The notes beneath the pieces are model-generated. The model worked only from the letters and a program-made list of their open reading frames with translations. It was not told the origin of the DNA and made no database searches. Below are positions 61,887-64,000 of a stretch of 64,000 nt of DNA, one piece after another. This DNA comes from Rickettsiales bacterium (lineage in GTDB: Bacteria > Bacteroidota > Bacteroidia > Cytophagales > Cyclobacteriaceae). Numbering within the stretch: position 1 is the first letter of the stretch; every line of letters starts with the position of its first letter. The stretch spans positions 1-64,000 of the forward strand of contig PBTY01000090.1 of NCBI GenBank assembly GCA_002729235.1, written 5' to 3'. Position numbers and translations under genes: made by a program.

Positions 61887-63890
61887 CTACCTGGCAGGTC
61901 TTAATTCTCGGGCCCATTCATCAATAGTTGATCGAACTTCAGTCATTACATTGTTAGCCTCACCAACTTGAACTGCCCTTCTAAATCGCTTAAAGCCATT
62001 GTCATATGCATTGAAATTCTCTTTGGCTTTTTTTAGATAGATGTATAATTCTGAACCAGTTTTTACCTGACTCTTTTTGAGAAAACCCTCAATTGAGTCA
62101 TTCGGTAATTTGGCCAACAAAAAGTCCTGGGTTAGATTCATTGATGTATTCAAATCAAACTTCAAAGTATCAAGAAATTGATCAGGAACCAGTTGATAGT
62201 GATACAAATAGCTTCCATCAATTAAACTCGTCAGTATCGTATCACCTTTGAGAACAAGTGATTCTTTTTTAGAGGAATCCACGAGTTCACGCTGCGTAAA
62301 ACTGACGACATACTCATTCCCATTTTCTTCTAAAAGTTCAAGGAATTGATTGTACTCGCTATAATAAGCCAGACTATCCGCTGACCAGTATTTGTATTCA
62401 TCAGGATACGAAAATTTTCCATTGTCAAATCCTGATTTTAACTCAACCAATTCAGTTAAGTCATTAGTGTAAACAAAAGAAACCAGGTCAGGCAGTCCTT
62501 CTGAGAGTCTGGTCACCATACTATCCTTCAATACTATTGGTAGTTGTCGATTGAAGTAATTATATGGAATTTGTTGGTCCTTCCAGTGGATCGAATACTG
62601 ACCAATTTCATCTATAAAAACCTGTAGAAGCTCCTGACGTCTTTCTTTCACGGGTCCTACCTCCTTGTTAATGGCCACTAACTCCCTGGAAATCAGAGAA
62701 TCAATCAATGGCAATTCCGTAACAGCTATTAAACTATCTTCGAGAATTTGTGAAGCTTCCAGTTTTAATGGATCTCCTCTAAAAACCACTTTTTTGATAT
62801 CCTGCCCCATCAACAGACTAAAGAATTCAGCAATGGCTACCTCTCCGTTTTCCTGTGCTTGCTGTTTGATGCCTGCCAGATCTGCTTTGTAACGGAGCTT
62901 ATCCACGCAATGCATCTTAAGCTCCTTCATTTTCTCGAAGGACGCATTTTTGGCCATGATAATTTGAAAGCCAGGAACTCCTTTTTCAGGAATAAACCAT
63001 GGATTGATATCTGTGTACAGAATTTCAGAATTGAATCCAAAGAGGTAAATGATTTGTGTATCTTCATCGTAGACCACATTATGCTCGTCTAGTTTCTCAA
63101 AACGAAAACCTGCTTTTACGCTACCTCTACCAATTACTGCCAACTCTACCTTCTGTTCCTTTCTCGGCAATGTCTGCTCCATGTAATCATAGTAGAAGTC
63201 GACAAAACGATAATTGGTGGTGAATCCTTTACTTAAATACTGATCAAAATCGGCATCACCATCGGCATATTCCACTACTCGATCATATTCTTCTTCCAGT
63301 ATCCCCTTTAGTACCCTGGCTGTATACTTTCCGTTTTGATTCTCACTTTTACGAACAAATTTCTTCTGATTCACAGAGGTCCCATGTTCATAAATAGCCA
63401 AATAAAGCAAGAGCGCATGCAATTTATCATCAGTGATTCTGGAACTTAGTGAAGTAAACAATGTATTGACAATGTCTTCCTTAATTTTGATTAACTGATT
63501 TCTAATGAACTTTTCACGACCCTTTTCAAACAAGAAGTTCTTTGATTCAGCGGTTTCATAAACGGTTGCTGATTCCGCTATATACTTTTCGAATAGAGGT
63601 TTTTTGATCTCATCGATGTAATCTTGTATGGCAACGAGTTCAATCGAGTCAATATCCAAAATTCCAAGCATTGACTCTTCGTCTGAAGCGATCACTTCGC
63701 CATAGTATTCGGCAGTGATTAACTCACCAATTTCCTTGATTTCGGAAACCATGTTAGCTGTATCGTGCAACCTGGATCCCTTCCCAAAAATTTGACCCGG
63801 ATTCCACAGGAATAATAAAAAAATAACCGCCAAAACGATGGCGATATCCAGAATCAATTTCCAGTTTTTGAGAAGTAGTTTAATGATCAT
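61887..63890 (-). CDS. Membrane-anchored protein with DUF4230-like domain
   Basis: This 667-residue protein has one N-terminal membrane helix (about 12-28) and a large periplasmic part. At about 240-360 a domain with VELAVIGRGSVKAGFRFEKL (in part), TQIIYLFGFNSEIL and DINPWFIPEKGVPGF resembles DUF4230, a family of unknown function in envelope proteins. The rest is mixed alpha/beta without recognised motifs, with helical segments near the C-terminus. The stop of a truncated upstream gene overlaps its start (ATGA), so they form an operon. Function unknown. Confidence 0.75.
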   Translation of the reverse strand: MIIKLLLKNWKLILDIAIVLAVIFLLFLWNPGQIFGKGSRLHDTANMVSEIKEIGELITAEYYGEVIASDEESMLGILDIDSIELVAIQDYIDEIKKPLFEKYIAESATVYETAESKNFLFEKGREKFIRNQLIKIKEDIVNTLFTSLSSRITDDKLHALLLYLAIYEHGTSVNQKKFVRKSENQNGKYTARVLKGILEEEYDRVVEYADGDADFDQYLSKGFTTNYRFVDFYYDYMEQTLPRKEQKVELAVIGRGSVKAGFRFEKLDEHNVVYDEDTQIIYLFGFNSEILYTDINPWFIPEKGVPGFQIIMAKNASFEKMKELKMHCVDKLRYKADLAGIKQQAQENGEVAIAEFFSLLMGQDIKKVVFRGDPLKLEASQILEDSLIAVTELPLIDSLISRELVAINKEVGPVKERRQELLQVFIDEIGQYSIHWKDQQIPYNYFNRQLPIVLKDSMVTRLSEGLPDLVSFVYTNDLTELVELKSGFDNGKFSYPDEYKYWSADSLAYYSEYNQFLELLEENGNEYVVSFTQRELVDSSKKESLVLKGDTILTSLIDGSYLYHYQLVPDQFLDTLKFDLNTSMNLTQDFLLAKLPNDSIEGFLKKSQVKTGSELYIYLKKAKENFNAYDNGFKRFRRAVQVGEANNVMTEVRSTIDEWARELRPAR

Positions 63891-64000
63891 GCCTCTTCCT
63901 CAATTAGTGGAACCTTATCGATGATTAAGTCATTGCTTTCGAATTCAATGTATACTTCTTCGTAACCCAGAGATCTAAGCAACACCGTGAGCATATTGCG
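63887..64000 (-). CDS. 3' end of a gene cut by the window edge
   Basis: Only the last 37 codons are inside the window (RNMLTVLLRSLGYEEVYIEF in part, ending PLIEEEA). The stop TGA overlaps the ATG of the DUF4230-like gene by four bases, so it is the upstream gene of the same operon. The short end is consistent with a DUF4230 C-terminal strand (YEEVYIEF), but a call is not possible from so little. Confidence 0.7.
   Translation of the reverse strand, partial: RNMLTVLLRSLGYEEVYIEFESNDLIIDKVPLIEEEA

Noticed and set aside
1-64000. tRNA, rRNA, riboswitch, CRISPR, transposase, integrase
   Set aside because: None recognised by eye in any intergenic stretch or reading frame.

Overview
The window is chromosomal DNA from a Bacteroidota bacterium, most likely a marine Cytophagales-type species. 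Supporting evidence: AT-rich DNA with frequent TTG/GTG starts and few Shine-Dalgarno sites, a TonB-dependent receptor with an STN domain next to a DUF4249 lipoprotein, two secreted proteins with Por (T9SS) C-terminal sorting domains, a LytTR regulator, a 7TMR-DISM sensor, paired universal stress proteins and several Bacteroidota-type orphan families. I saw no rRNA, tRNA, CRISPR array, transposase or phage gene.

Layout. 1-616: non-coding, with inverted repeats. 617-5106: a compact four-gene minus-strand cassette (helical-repeat protein, PD-(D/E)XK nuclease with a helical body, small orphan with weak likeness to nuclease-like accessory proteins, split zinc-ribbon protein). It is bordered by non-coding DNA on both sides and is my best candidate for an undescribed, defence-like system. 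5107-5594: non-coding. 5595-9262: translationally coupled membrane metallopeptidase and coiled-coil/outer-membrane protein. 9336-11886: TPR protein and a probable outer-membrane protein. 12211-18492: overlapping operon of secreted protein, TonB receptor, DUF4249 lipoprotein and macroglobulin-like protein. 18692-19210: GreB. 19274-22267: secreted glycosidase-like protein with four FN3 repeats and a T9SS signal. 22424-24564: small membrane protein, PAP2 phosphatase, CHASE2 protein. 24723-26338: two orphans. 26368-33164: transglutaminase / circularly permuted ATP-grasp plus alpha-E / transglutaminase-DUF2126 operon, a known but biochemically obscure set. 33327-35948: small membrane protein, diacylglycerol-kinase-like protein, GH1 glycosidase. 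36013-39331: SPOR protein and CotH/LTD T9SS protein. 39445-43007: DUF2293 protein, a Vms1-like (VLRF1) release-factor candidate, and an EF-G paralogue with altered GTPase motifs. 43215-47916: stress protein, large Cys-containing TIM-barrel-like orphan, inositol-phosphatase-family enzyme, kinase-like protein. 48141-50500: three orphan small proteins. 50568-57783: LytTR protein, lipoprotein-type 7TMR-DISM/HTH regulator, bacteriohemerythrin, and a giant Cache/STAND-like sensor whose N-terminal membrane anchor is split off by a one-base frame change. 58013-64000: HAD phosphatase, TonB, paired Usp, secreted FG-GAP-like protein, and DUF4230-like proteins running off the end.

Most of the window is ordinary housekeeping, envelope and signalling content. 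The accessory-looking parts are 1-9262 and 47917-57783. Function calls rest on motifs read by eye; no database search was possible.
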